Translations under genes and position numbers: made by a program
The notes under the pieces: model-generated
The model's input: the letters and a program-made list of their open reading frames with translations, nothing else
Database searches by the model: none
What the model was told of the DNA's origin: nothing
Source: Acidobacteriota bacterium
Lineage (GTDB): Bacteria; Acidobacteriota; Vicinamibacteria; Vicinamibacterales; Vicinamibacteraceae
Direction of reading: 5' to 3'
Length of the DNA stretch: 11,052 nucleotides
Assembly: GCA_023418055.1 (NCBI GenBank)
Contig: JAEZDP010000350.1
Location: 1-11,052, forward strand
In this document: piece by piece, positions 1 through 8,222 of the stretch
Numbering within the stretch: the first letter of the stretch is position 1
How the letters are laid out: the number at the start of each line of letters is the position of its first letter

Positions 1-803
1 TCGCCAACGACTGTCGATCCGCGGCGATCGTAGGTGGCCAGTCGGGCGCTCCCCGCGCCGAAGATGCGCTCGACGGTGCCTCGATCGCTCACCGGCGTGG
101 TGCCCACATCCACGACCACCGCGCCCGGCCTGATCATGTCGGCCGTGACGAACCCCGGGCGGCCGACGGCCGACACGACGATGTCACCAAGTGCAACAAC
201 CGAGGCCAGGTTGGCTGTCTTCGAATGACAGATGGTGACGGTGGCATTCTGCTGCAGCAGCAGGAGCGCCATCGGCTTGCCGACGATGTCGCTCCGGCCG
301 ATGACGACGGTGTGCCGACCCGACAGGGTCACCCCTTCGCGCCTCAGCAGTTCGATCACGCCCGCCGGCGTGCACGGGGGCATGACGGGCCGCCCCTGCA
401 CCAGCCGACCGACGTTGAGCGGATGGAAGCCGTCCACGTCCTTGGCCGGGTCGATCGCGTCGAACACCTGTCGTGCGGCGTCGGTCCCGAGGCCGGCAGG
501 CAGCGGCGACTGCACGAGGATGCCGTCCACCTCGGGGGCCGCGTTGAGTCGCGCCACGAGGGCGAGCACCTCGGGAAGGGATGTCGTCGCCGGGTGCTGG
601 TGCAGGTCGACACGGAAGCCCACGTCGGCCCCTTGCCGGTGCTTGCTGCCCACGTAGACGTGTGAGGCGGGATCGTCGCCGATGAGCACGAGTGCAAGGC
701 CGGGCGGACGGCCCAGCGCGGCAGACGTCGCGGCGACACGTGGCCGCAGTTCCTCACGAAGTGTTCGAGCGAGTTGAGTTCCGTCGAGCAGGCGGGCAGA
801 CAC
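1..803 (-). CDS. folD: FolD, bifunctional methylenetetrahydrofolate dehydrogenase / methenyltetrahydrofolate cyclohydrolase (3' end cut by window)
   Basis: Cytosolic one-carbon enzyme that interconverts 5,10-methylene-, 5,10-methenyl- and 10-formyl-tetrahydrofolate using NADP. Reading the minus strand from GTG at 803 gives 267 codons without a stop up to the window edge. Seen in order: catalytic Tyr50-x-x-x-Lys54 (YVGSK), the VQSPLP motif with Gln98, KDVDGFHPLNVGRL at 121-134, PPCTPAGVIELL at 142-153, and the nucleotide-binding GRSDIVGKPMALLLL at 169-183. These are the classic FolD signatures, at nearly E. coli numbering. The family runs about 280-300 residues and ends with a PVPGGVGPMT-type motif, so only the last few dozen residues are missing, beyond position 1. 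The GTG start is chosen because MSARLLDG matches the usual FolD N-terminus; a GAGGG lies just 2 nt upstream, so ribosome binding support is modest. It is divergent from the SNF transporter. Identity is very secure and the exact start is likely. Confidence 0.96.
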   Translation of the reverse strand, partial: MSARLLDGTQLARTLREELRPRVAATSAALGRPPGLALVLIGDDPASHVYVGSKHRQGADVGFRVDLHQHPATTSLPEVLALVARLNAAPEVDGILVQSPLPAGLGTDAARQVFDAIDPAKDVDGFHPLNVGRLVQGRPVMPPCTPAGVIELLRREGVTLSGRHTVVIGRSDIVGKPMALLLLQQNATVTICHSKTANLASVVALGDIVVSAVGRPGFVTADMIRPGAVVVDVGTTPVSDRGTVERIFGAGSARLATYDRRGSTVVG

Positions 804-923
804 GGCCCTCAGGCTACAGCGAGCGACGCCCTGGAGGATAGACCCGCGGCATGCGGGACGGCATCGACGGGGTTCCGGGATAGAATCGGCGCCTTTGAGA
901 CGGATGAGCGAGGAGGCTCCTGG
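804..923. promoter_or_regulatory. Divergent intergenic region between folD and the SNF transporter
   Basis: This 120-bp stretch separates the two divergent start codons and should hold promoters for both directions. For the plus strand, TAGAAT at 881-886 matches the sigma-70 -10 consensus at 5 of 6 positions; the best -35 at 17-bp spacing (858-863, ACGGCA) matches only 3 of 6. Just upstream sits the interrupted palindrome CCCGC-N5-GCGGG (843-857). The heptamer GGATAGA occurs twice in direct orientation, at 836-842 and 878-884. No convincing folD promoter was found on the minus strand. No riboswitch-like structure was recognised. The -10 call is sequence-based but short; a regulatory role for the palindrome and repeat is inference. 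Confidence 0.45.
911..916 (+). promoter_or_regulatory. Ribosome binding site deciding the SNF transporter start
   Basis: A perfect AGGAGG lies 7 nt before the ATG at 924. This fixes the start there rather than at the in-frame ATG at 774. The 774 start would add 50 non-conserved residues, would run back into the start of folD, and would place extra sequence ahead of the unwound first membrane helix. Confidence 0.85.
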
Positions 924-2288
924 ATGGCAGTGGCGAGCGGACGCGGCATGTGGGGATCACGTCTGGGATTCGTCCTGGCGGCCGCGGGATCGGCCGTGGG
1001 CCTCGGCAACATCTGGGGCTTCCCCACCCAGGTGGGCCGCGGTGGGGGCGCCGTCTTCGTGCTGCTCTACCTGCTCTGCGTGTTCCTCATCTGCTTCCCC
1101 ATCGTGATTGCAGAACTGGCCGTGGGCCGTCGGGCCCAGAAGGATCCGGTCGGGGCCTTTGCGGTCATCAGCCCGGGCACGCCGTGGTGGCTCGTGGGCC
1201 TGCTGGGCGTGCTCACGGGTGTCGGCATCCTGTCGTTCTACTCGGTCATCGCGGGCTGGACGCTGGCGTATGTGTGGTTCACGGCGACGGGTGCGGTAAC
1301 GGGCAGCCCGGAGGCCATCGGCCAGTTCTTCGGGGCATTCGTGGCAAACGCGCCGGTGAACCTCGCGCTCACCTTCGTCGTGCTGTGCACGACGGCGGTC
1401 ATTCTCCTCGGCGGGGTGCGGACGGGCATCGAGCGCGCCACGAAGCTGATGATGCCGGCGCTGCTGCTGCTGCTGGTCGGGCTGGCCATCCGTGGGCTGT
1501 TCCTCCCCGGCGCCGAGGTCGGCCTCGAGTACTACCTGCGGCCCGACGTGAGCCGACTGCGCGACGTCTCGGTCATCAACGCGGCGCTCGGTCAGGCCTT
1601 CTTCTCGCTGTCGCTCGGCATGGGCGCGATGATCACCTACGGCAGTTACCTGCCCAAGACCGCGGGCATCCCGACCTCGGCGCTGTGGGTGGCACTGCTC
1701 GATACAACGGTGGCACTGCTGGCCGGCTTCGTGATCTTTCCGGCGGGGTTCTCGATTGCGGGCTTCGACCCGGCGGCGAGCGGACCAGGGCTGATCTTCC
1801 AGGTGCTGCCCCGCCTGTTCGACACCATGCCCGGCGGCCACCTGTTCGGGGCGTTGTTCTTCGTGCTGCTGTTCATGGCGGCACTCACCTCCACGATTTC
1901 GCTTCTGGAGGTGCCGGTGGCGCACCTCATCGACGCCCGCGGCTGGACGCGGCGCCGCGCCGTGGTCAGCGTGGCGCTTGTGACCTTCGTGCTCGCCGTG
2001 CCGAGCGTGCTGGCCAATGGCGCGGTCGGGTTCCTGTCCTCGCTGCCCGGCCTGCAGACCGATTTCCTCTCGCTGATGGCGACCGTCTGGAACAACTACT
2101 CGCTGCCGATCGGCGGCTTCCTCACCTCGATCTTCGTCGGCCATGTGTGGCGCGTCGATCGGGCTCTCGAAGAGTTGCTCGCCCACCACGCGTGGTTCCC
2201 CGCCGCGCCGGCCTGGGCCTTCCTCATCCGCTGGATCTGCCCCCTGGCAATCCTCGGCATCATCGTGGCCACCGCGCTGGGCCTGTAG
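924..2288 (+). CDS. Neurotransmitter:sodium symporter (SNF/NSS, LeuT-like) family transporter
   Basis: Inner-membrane sodium-coupled transporter, probably for an amino acid; the substrate cannot be read from sequence. It has 454 aa and is hydrophobic throughout, with about 11-12 membrane segments. Family marks: the TM1 unwound segment GSAVGLGN at 22-29, the TM6 segment FFSLSLGMG at 226-234, and the TM8 sodium-site segment ALTSTIS at 320-326, matching LeuT Ala351/Thr354/Ser355 with Ala319/Thr322/Ser323. By eye alignment, Asp260 in TM7 sits where LeuT has Asn286. The Arg of the usual GNIWRFP (LeuT Arg30, extracellular gate) is Gly32 here, while the gate Asp (LeuT Asp404) is kept as Asp380. The start is set by AGGAGG at 911-916. 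The AGCS gene follows 12 bp after the stop, suggesting a two-gene operon. Family assignment is secure; chloride dependence and substrate are open. Confidence 0.94.
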   Translation: MAVASGRGMWGSRLGFVLAAAGSAVGLGNIWGFPTQVGRGGGAVFVLLYLLCVFLICFPIVIAELAVGRRAQKDPVGAFAVISPGTPWWLVGLLGVLTGVGILSFYSVIAGWTLAYVWFTATGAVTGSPEAIGQFFGAFVANAPVNLALTFVVLCTTAVILLGGVRTGIERATKLMMPALLLLLVGLAIRGLFLPGAEVGLEYYLRPDVSRLRDVSVINAALGQAFFSLSLGMGAMITYGSYLPKTAGIPTSALWVALLDTTVALLAGFVIFPAGFSIAGFDPAASGPGLIFQVLPRLFDTMPGGHLFGALFFVLLFMAALTSTISLLEVPVAHLIDARGWTRRRAVVSVALVTFVLAVPSVLANGAVGFLSSLPGLQTDFLSLMATVWNNYSLPIGGFLTSIFVGHVWRVDRALEELLAHHAWFPAAPAWAFLIRWICPLAILGIIVATALGL

Positions 2289-2300
2289 GACGACTTCCGC

Positions 2301-3689
2301 ATGACCATCGAACAGCTCACGACCTTCCTCCAGTCCATCGACGCGATGGTCTGGCAGCCGTTTGCCATGCCCCTCATCCTGGTGGTGGTGGGGCTCGTCC
2401 TCACCGTCTACACGGGGTTCGTCCAGATTCGCCGATTTCCGCTCGCGGTGCGCACGACGCTGAGCGGGGCCTTCGGCGGCAAGAGTGACGATGCCACGAT
2501 TACACCGTTCCAGGCGCTCTCGACGGCGCTCGCCTCGACGGTCGGCAACGGGAACATCGGCGGGGTGGCCACGGCCATCCTCGTCGGCGGCCCTGGCGCG
2601 GTGTTCTGGATGTGGGTGTGCGCGGCCGTCGGCATGGCCACCAAGTACGCCGAGGCGGTGCTGGGCGTGCACTACCGCGTGCGCCGTGAGAGCGGCGAAC
2701 TGGCCAGCGGGCCGATGTACTACATCCAGCGCGGCGTGCCGTCGAAGTCGCTCGGGCGCTTCCTGGCGGCGGCCTTCGCGTTCTTCGGCACCTGCACGGC
2801 GCTGTTCGGCACGGGCAACATGGCACAGTCGAACACGGTGGCGCGGACGTTCGTTGAGGCGGCACGCAGCGTCTTCGGCCTCGACGTCCCGCTGTGGGTC
2901 CCCGGGCTCATCATCACCGTGGCGGTAGGCGCGGTGCTGCTCGGCGGCATCAAGCGCATCGCGGGCGTGGCCGAACGGCTCGTGCCGGCGATGATCGCCA
3001 TCTACGTCAGCGCCGCCCTGGCCTTCATCGTGATGAACGTCGGCCAGTTGCCCACCGTCTTCGGTCTCATCTTTGCCGAGGCCTTCACGCCGACGGCGGC
3101 CGTGGGCGGGTTTGCGGGCGCGTCGGTGGCCCAGGCGATTGCCGCGGGCGTGAGCCGTGGCGTGCTTTCGAACGAGGCGGGGCTCGGCAGCGCGCCGATT
3201 GCCCACGGCATCGCCAATGTCAAACATCCGGTCGAACAGGGCGTCGTCGGCGTCTTCGAGGTGTTCATCGACACCATCATCGTCTGCTCGATGACGGCCT
3301 TCGTGATTCTCTCGTCGGGCATGTGGACCGACGCGGCCTATGCGCAGGCGAGCGGCGACCTGACGGCGGCGGCCATGTCCACCTCGATTCCGTTTGCGGC
3401 GGCCATCGTGGCGCTGTCGTCGTTCCTGTTCGGGTTCTCGACGCTCATCGGCTGGTGCTACTACGGGGAGAAGTGCTTCGAGTACCTGTTCGGCTCGAAG
3501 ATGGTGGTCGCCTATCGCGTGGTCTTCACGGCCCTCATCATGGTGGGCTCGGTGGTGTCGGTGCCCCTCGTGTGGGCGCTCGGCACCCTGCTCAACGGGT
3601 TCATGGCCTTCCCCAACCTGATCGGCTTGTTCTTCCTCGCCGGGACGGTGCGGACGCTGACACGCGAGTACTTCAGCGAGCCGCGCTGA
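2301..3689 (+). CDS. Alanine/glycine:cation symporter (AGCS) family protein
   Basis: Inner-membrane symporter predicted to take up alanine, glycine or a related small amino acid with sodium (family knowledge). It has 462 aa, the normal length, with about 10-11 hydrophobic helices. Seen: GNGNIGGVATAI followed by GGPGAVFWMW near 78-102, where most relatives read GTGN; the SGPMYYIQRG segment near 137; and the family signature GVSRGVLSNEAGLGSAPIAH near 280-299, followed by HPVEQG and FIDTIIVCSMTAF. The ATG at 2301 has AGGA at 2287-2290, which overlaps the upstream stop codon with 10-nt spacing. It is therefore probably translated from the same message as the SNF transporter. Its stop codon lies within the hairpin shared with convergent thiE. 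The family is certain and the precise substrate is not. Confidence 0.95.
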   Translation: MTIEQLTTFLQSIDAMVWQPFAMPLILVVVGLVLTVYTGFVQIRRFPLAVRTTLSGAFGGKSDDATITPFQALSTALASTVGNGNIGGVATAILVGGPGAVFWMWVCAAVGMATKYAEAVLGVHYRVRRESGELASGPMYYIQRGVPSKSLGRFLAAAFAFFGTCTALFGTGNMAQSNTVARTFVEAARSVFGLDVPLWVPGLIITVAVGAVLLGGIKRIAGVAERLVPAMIAIYVSAALAFIVMNVGQLPTVFGLIFAEAFTPTAAVGGFAGASVAQAIAAGVSRGVLSNEAGLGSAPIAHGIANVKHPVEQGVVGVFEVFIDTIIVCSMTAFVILSSGMWTDAAYAQASGDLTAAAMSTSIPFAAAIVALSSFLFGFSTLIGWCYYGEKCFEYLFGSKMVVAYRVVFTALIMVGSVVSVPLVWALGTLLNGFMAFPNLIGLFFLAGTVRTLTREYFSEPR

Positions 3690-3709
3690 GGGCGGGCGAC
3701 CCGCCTCAG
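3686..3709. terminator. Hairpin between convergent AGCS transporter and thiE
   Basis: CTGA-G-GGCGGG (3686-3696) pairs with CCCGCCTCAG (3700-3709), giving ten G/C-rich pairs with one bulged G (3690) and a CGA loop (3697-3699). It lies between the converging genes, and the stop codons of both (TGA 3687-3689 plus strand; TCA 3706-3708, read TGA on the minus strand) are inside the stem. Neither strand shows a T-run after the stem, so it is not a textbook intrinsic terminator. It may still stop or protect both transcripts. The structure is seen; the function is inferred. Confidence 0.5.
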
Positions 3710-4348
3710 GCTTCGCCGAGTGCCTGGAGGTACCGTCGGACGCCGGCTGCCGGGTCGCCGTCCTCGAGCAGTCCTCCGATGACCGCGACGGCCGACGCGC
3801 CCGCCTCCACGAGCTCCTGGCATCGCTCGGCGCGAATGCCGCCGATGGCCACGACGGGCAGCCCCGCGCCTGCCGCCGCGACGGCCGCGTGCCGCACCAG
3901 CGTGAGCCCCACCGGCGCGTACCCGGTGTCCTTGGTCGTGGTGCCATACACAGGGCCCACCGCCAGGTAATCGATGGGCGCCGCGCATGCGTTCGCGATC
4001 TGCGCCTGGGTGTGGGTGGAGAGGCCGATGAAGCCGGACGGCCCCAGCAGCGCGCGCACGTCGTCCGGCGCCAGGTCGTCCTGCCCGACGTGCACGCAGG
4101 GGACGCTGGCGGCAAGCGCCACGTCCACGCGGTCGTTGGTGACGAGTGTCGCCCCCGCATACGACGCCAGCCGTGCCGCGATCGCGTCGGTCCAGCGCAG
4201 CACGTCCCGGCCCGTGGCGTGCTTCGCGCGCAACTGCAGCAGACGGGCCCCGGCGTCGAGGAAGGCCGTGGCGAGCGACACCACGTCCCAGCCGGCACGG
4301 GCCGAGACGTCGGCATCGACCACCGCGTAGAGACGCGATGGCAGCGAC

Positions 4349-4365
<17 letters not shown>
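3706..4365 (-). CDS. thiE: ThiE, thiamine-phosphate synthase
   Basis: Cytosolic enzyme joining hydroxymethylpyrimidine diphosphate and the thiazole phosphate to give thiamine monophosphate. It has 219 aa and forms a TIM barrel, the usual length. Seen in order: QLRAK at 44-48 (pyrophosphate and substrate contacts), TND at 76-78, HVGQDDL at 92-98, GLSTHT at 114-119, GPVYGTTTKDTG at 137-148 and AIGGI at 173-177. All are standard ThiE motifs with none missing. The start is probably TTG at 4365, overlapping the end of accC by 17 bp; no ATG or GTG fits before the first barrel strand (LYAVVD at 12-17), so translation is likely coupled to accC. There is no TPP riboswitch directly upstream, since the gene is buried at the tail of a long operon. 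No other thiamine genes are in the window. Confidence 0.94.
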
Positions 4366-5713
<1,348 letters not shown>

Positions 5714-5716
5714 CGG

Positions 5717-6205
5717 CTAGCTCGCCTTGATCGCGAACAGCCGCTCGCCGTACTGGACCGGCTGCCCGCTCTCGACGAACACCTCGACGACCTCGCCGTC
5801 GTACTCCGACACGATCTCGTTCATCAGCTTCATCGCTTCGATGATGCAGAGCACCTGATTCTTGCGCACGGCATCACCGACGTTCACGAACGGGGGCGCA
5901 TTCGGCTCGGGCGTTCGATAGAACGTGCCGACGATGGGGGCCTTGACCACGGCCAGTTCCACGCCCTCGCCACGCTCGGCGTCCTCCTGGGCCGGGCTGG
6001 CGCCAGGGGCGGCGGCGGGCAGGGCGGCGGCGGCCTGTGGTACGCCGGCCACGCCCAGTTGCGGCGCCGCGCTCACGACCATGGTCGGCGCCTCGGCGCC
6101 ACGCTTGCGCACGCGCAGCTTGACGCCTTCCTGCTCCAGTTCGAACTCCGAGAGATCGTGCTCGCGGACCAGATCGAGTATCTGCTTGATTTCTTCGAGA
6201 GTCAT
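5717..6205 (-). CDS. accB: AccB, biotin carboxyl carrier protein of acetyl-CoA carboxylase
   Basis: Carries biotin between the biotin carboxylase AccC and the carboxyltransferase. It has 162 aa, close to E. coli's 156. The N-terminal segment MTLEEIKQILDLV, followed by a helix and strand pair, is typical. An Ala/Pro-rich linker covers about 41-75 and the biotinyl domain about 84-162. Lys126 in EAMKLMNEI is the biotinylation site, and the thumb insertion TPEPNAPPF at 98-106 is present, which marks a true acetyl-CoA carboxylase carrier. The ATG at 6205 is preferred over the in-frame TTG at 6226, because the extra seven residues would overlap the end of the peptidase gene and are not family-like. 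It begins 2 nt after the upstream stop (TGA-AC-ATG), with no clear ribosome site, so translational coupling is likely. Confidence 0.96.
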   Translation of the reverse strand: MTLEEIKQILDLVREHDLSEFELEQEGVKLRVRKRGAEAPTMVVSAAPQLGVAGVPQAAAALPAAAPGASPAQEDAERGEGVELAVVKAPIVGTFYRTPEPNAPPFVNVGDAVRKNQVLCIIEAMKLMNEIVSEYDGEVVEVFVESGQPVQYGERLFAIKAS

Positions 6206-6207
6206 GT

Positions 6208-7365
6208 TCAATGCGAGGAAGCCCAACCGAGCGGCACGTCGGTGAGGCGTTCATGCCCCGTCGCCGTCACGGCCACATCGTCTTCAATACGGATGCCGCC
6301 GGTGCCGACGACGTACGCGCCCGGTTCGATTGTGCAGACCACGCCGGGGTCGAGCGGGGCGTCCGGCGCAGCGCCCGGGCGACGTTGCCCGAGCCGAGGT
6401 GCTTCGTGAATCTCGAGCCCGAGCCCGTGCCCGGTGCTGTGCCCGAAGGCATCGCCCAGGCCGGCACGCGCCAGGGTCTCGCGCGCCGCAGCGTCCACGG
6501 CGGCGGGGTCCACCCCGGGCCCGACGGCCGAGAGCGCCTGACGCTGCGCATCGGCCACGGCAGCGTGCATGCGATCCAGCGTCGGTGACGCGCCGCCAGG
6601 ACAGAGGGTGCGCGTCAAGTCCACGCAGTATCGACGGAATACCCCACCAAAGTCCAGTACGACCGGGTCGCCGGCCTCGATCCGCCGGCCCGTCGGCCGG
6701 GCGTGCGGCAGGGCGCTGTTGGGGCCGCTGGCGACGATTGTGTCGAAGGCCGGGCGCGAGAATCCGGCCCGGCGCATGCGGTGATCCACCTCGGCCGCCA
6801 CGTCCACCTCGCGCCGCCCGACCGCCACGACCTGGTCGTCAAGGATGGCCGTCGCGACCTCCGACAAGCGGGCGCCCGCCTCACGCAGGATGGCCAGCTC
6901 GTCGGCGTCCTTCACTCGCCGCAGGGCTTCGACAAGACCTGGTGCGGCCGTCAGGACGCGGGGGCGGCCGCCCGCGGCCAGGGCGTGCTCGAGATGGCGC
7001 GCCGCCGCGAGCGTCAGGCTGTCGGCTTCGACGCCGATGCCCTCGCCCTCGGCGGACTCGAGGCATGTGGTCACGGGACCGTGCCAGGCGCCGGAGTCGA
7101 GCACCTCCACCGTCATCGCCTGTTCGCCTACGGCCTGCGCACAGCGCCGCGCCGCCGAGCCGTAGCGGAAGTCCGTGAAGAGGACGAGGTGTGGCGCGGG
7201 CGTGAGCACCGCGACCGCCGACGAGGCGTCGAGGCCGGTCAGGTAGAGGATGTTGGGCAGGTGCGTGATGACGAGTGCCGCGAGCCCGGCCGACGCCACA
7301 CGAGTGCCCGCGGCCTCGAGGCGTTGGGCATAGCGGAAGGCATCGTCACACTCGACGTCGGCCAC
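6208..7365 (-). CDS. M24B family metallopeptidase, Xaa-Pro aminopeptidase / prolidase type
   Basis: Cytosolic dimetal peptidase expected to remove an N-terminal residue before proline, or to split Xaa-Pro dipeptides. It has 385 aa: an N-terminal creatinase-like domain (about 10-145, with NILYLTGL at 38-45) and a C-terminal pita-bread domain (about 152-380). All five metal ligands are visible: Asp238 (VLDFGG), Asp249 (VDLTRT), His313 (TGHGLG), Glu347 (TIEPG) and Glu361 (IEDD). The supporting histidines His221, His309 and His320 are also present. The GTG start at 7365 lies 6 nt after the stop of the TPR gene and in the same reading frame; no good ribosome site is seen. An M24 peptidase beside accB-accC is a gene order seen in other bacteria (recalled, not checked). 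Whether it acts as PepP or PepQ cannot be settled here, so no symbol is given. Confidence 0.93.
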   Translation of the reverse strand: MADVECDDAFRYAQRLEAAGTRVASAGLAALVITHLPNILYLTGLDASSAVAVLTPAPHLVLFTDFRYGSAARRCAQAVGEQAMTVEVLDSGAWHGPVTTCLESAEGEGIGVEADSLTLAAARHLEHALAAGGRPRVLTAAPGLVEALRRVKDADELAILREAGARLSEVATAILDDQVVAVGRREVDVAAEVDHRMRRAGFSRPAFDTIVASGPNSALPHARPTGRRIEAGDPVVLDFGGVFRRYCVDLTRTLCPGGASPTLDRMHAAVADAQRQALSAVGPGVDPAAVDAAARETLARAGLGDAFGHSTGHGLGLEIHEAPRLGQRRPGAAPDAPLDPGVVCTIEPGAYVVGTGGIRIEDDVAVTATGHERLTDVPLGWASSH

Positions 7366-7371
7366 GGGGGC

Positions 7372-8199
7372 CTAGTCTACGCCAGAGTGTGGCTCGGCGA
7401 GCGCCGCGCGGCGCGCGCGAATGGCCGCCAGCAGCGACTGCAGGTCGTCGAGCCCCCCAGGGGCCGGCGACGGCGGCTCGGACGACACGTCGCCGCCGGC
7501 ATGGGCAAACACTTCCGCCACCGCCTCGTCGAGCGACGTGGACCACGTGCCGGCCGACGCGACCGTCGCATCTCCACCCTCGACCGTCTGGGACGGCGCG
7601 GGCCAGTCGGGCTCGAGCAACGGTGTCGGCTCGACGGACTCGACCTCGCCGACGGGTCGCGCGACATGGATCGGCTGGTCCTCCCAGGCCTCGTGTGCGG
7701 GCGCCGCGATGACGAGTGACAGGTCGACCGCCTCGACCGCGTGTGTCGCGGTGTCCTCGCTGGCGAAGGTGGGCGCCGCTCCCTCGTCCTCCACCGGGAC
7801 CAGCCAGGCAAACGCCGCCCCACCACCGGGGGGCGTCTCGAGGGCAGGGTGAGCTGCGTCGACCGGCGCGTCTGGCGCAGGCACGTCCGGGGTTGGCGCC
7901 TGCGCCCGCGCGAGCTCCAGCGCGCGAGCCGCCGCCAGGTTGTCCGGTGCCTGGCGCACCGCCGCGGTCAGTTCGGCGATGGCCTGCTCCACCTCGCCGA
8001 GATCGAGCAGGGCCCGTCCGAGCGTGACACGCGCCGACACATAGGTCGGATAGCGCTCGAGCCCGTCGCGGCACACCGCCACGGCCTCGTCGAGCCGTCC
8101 CGCCCGCCGGTGCTCCTCTGCCTGGACGGCAAAGGCGCCGGGCGCCGCGCCCTGCGCCATGCGGCGCCGCAGGTCCTCGAGGGAGTTCGCTGTCCCCAT
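7372..8199 (-). CDS. TPR-repeat protein with long low-complexity C-terminal tail
   Basis: Not recognised as a named protein; 275 aa. Two consecutive 34-residue tetratricopeptide repeats are visible at about 22-55 and 56-89, with the expected small residues and the helix-closing Pro (ERYP, RQAP). Residues about 100-245 are rich in Ala, Pro, Glu, Asp and Val, with few basic residues, and are probably disordered. The last ~25 residues (LDDLQSLLAAIRARRAAL) look like an amphipathic helix. No signal peptide or membrane segment is seen, so a cytoplasmic adaptor or assembly role is possible, but this is inference. ATG at 8199, with a G-run about 8-13 nt upstream in a 23-nt gap from the lipoprotein gene. 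The stop at 7372 is followed by the peptidase start 6 nt later. The position inside the pilQ unit hints at a pilus or envelope link, unproven. Confidence 0.82.
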   Translation of the reverse strand: MGTANSLEDLRRRMAQGAAPGAFAVQAEEHRRAGRLDEAVAVCRDGLERYPTYVSARVTLGRALLDLGEVEQAIAELTAAVRQAPDNLAAARALELARAQAPTPDVPAPDAPVDAAHPALETPPGGGAAFAWLVPVEDEGAAPTFASEDTATHAVEAVDLSLVIAAPAHEAWEDQPIHVARPVGEVESVEPTPLLEPDWPAPSQTVEGGDATVASAGTWSTSLDEAVAEVFAHAGGDVSSEPPSPAPGGLDDLQSLLAAIRARRAALAEPHSGVD

Positions 8200-8222
8200 G
8201 TGCCTGTGCCCCCCGTGCGGGA

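Noticed and set aside
774..923. Upstream in-frame start for the SNF transporter
   Set aside because: The 50 extra residues are not membrane-like or family-like and overlap the folD start. AGGAGG at 911-916 points to the ATG at 924.
950..2488. A 512-codon plus-strand open frame overlapping the SNF gene in another frame
   Set aside because: It gives Arg/Gly/Pro/His-rich text without motifs, while the overlapping frame encodes an intact transporter with an ideal ribosome site.
957..4316. A 1119-codon open frame on the minus strand, antisense to both transporter genes
   Set aside because: The product is rich in Arg, His, Glu, Asp and Gly with no domain pattern. It is opposite two clear membrane protein genes and runs into thiE in another frame. 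High GC removes stop codons from such frames.
6206..6226. TTG start for accB, seven codons upstream
   Set aside because: It lies inside the end of the peptidase gene and adds residues outside the usual AccB start; ATG 6205 fits family and spacing.
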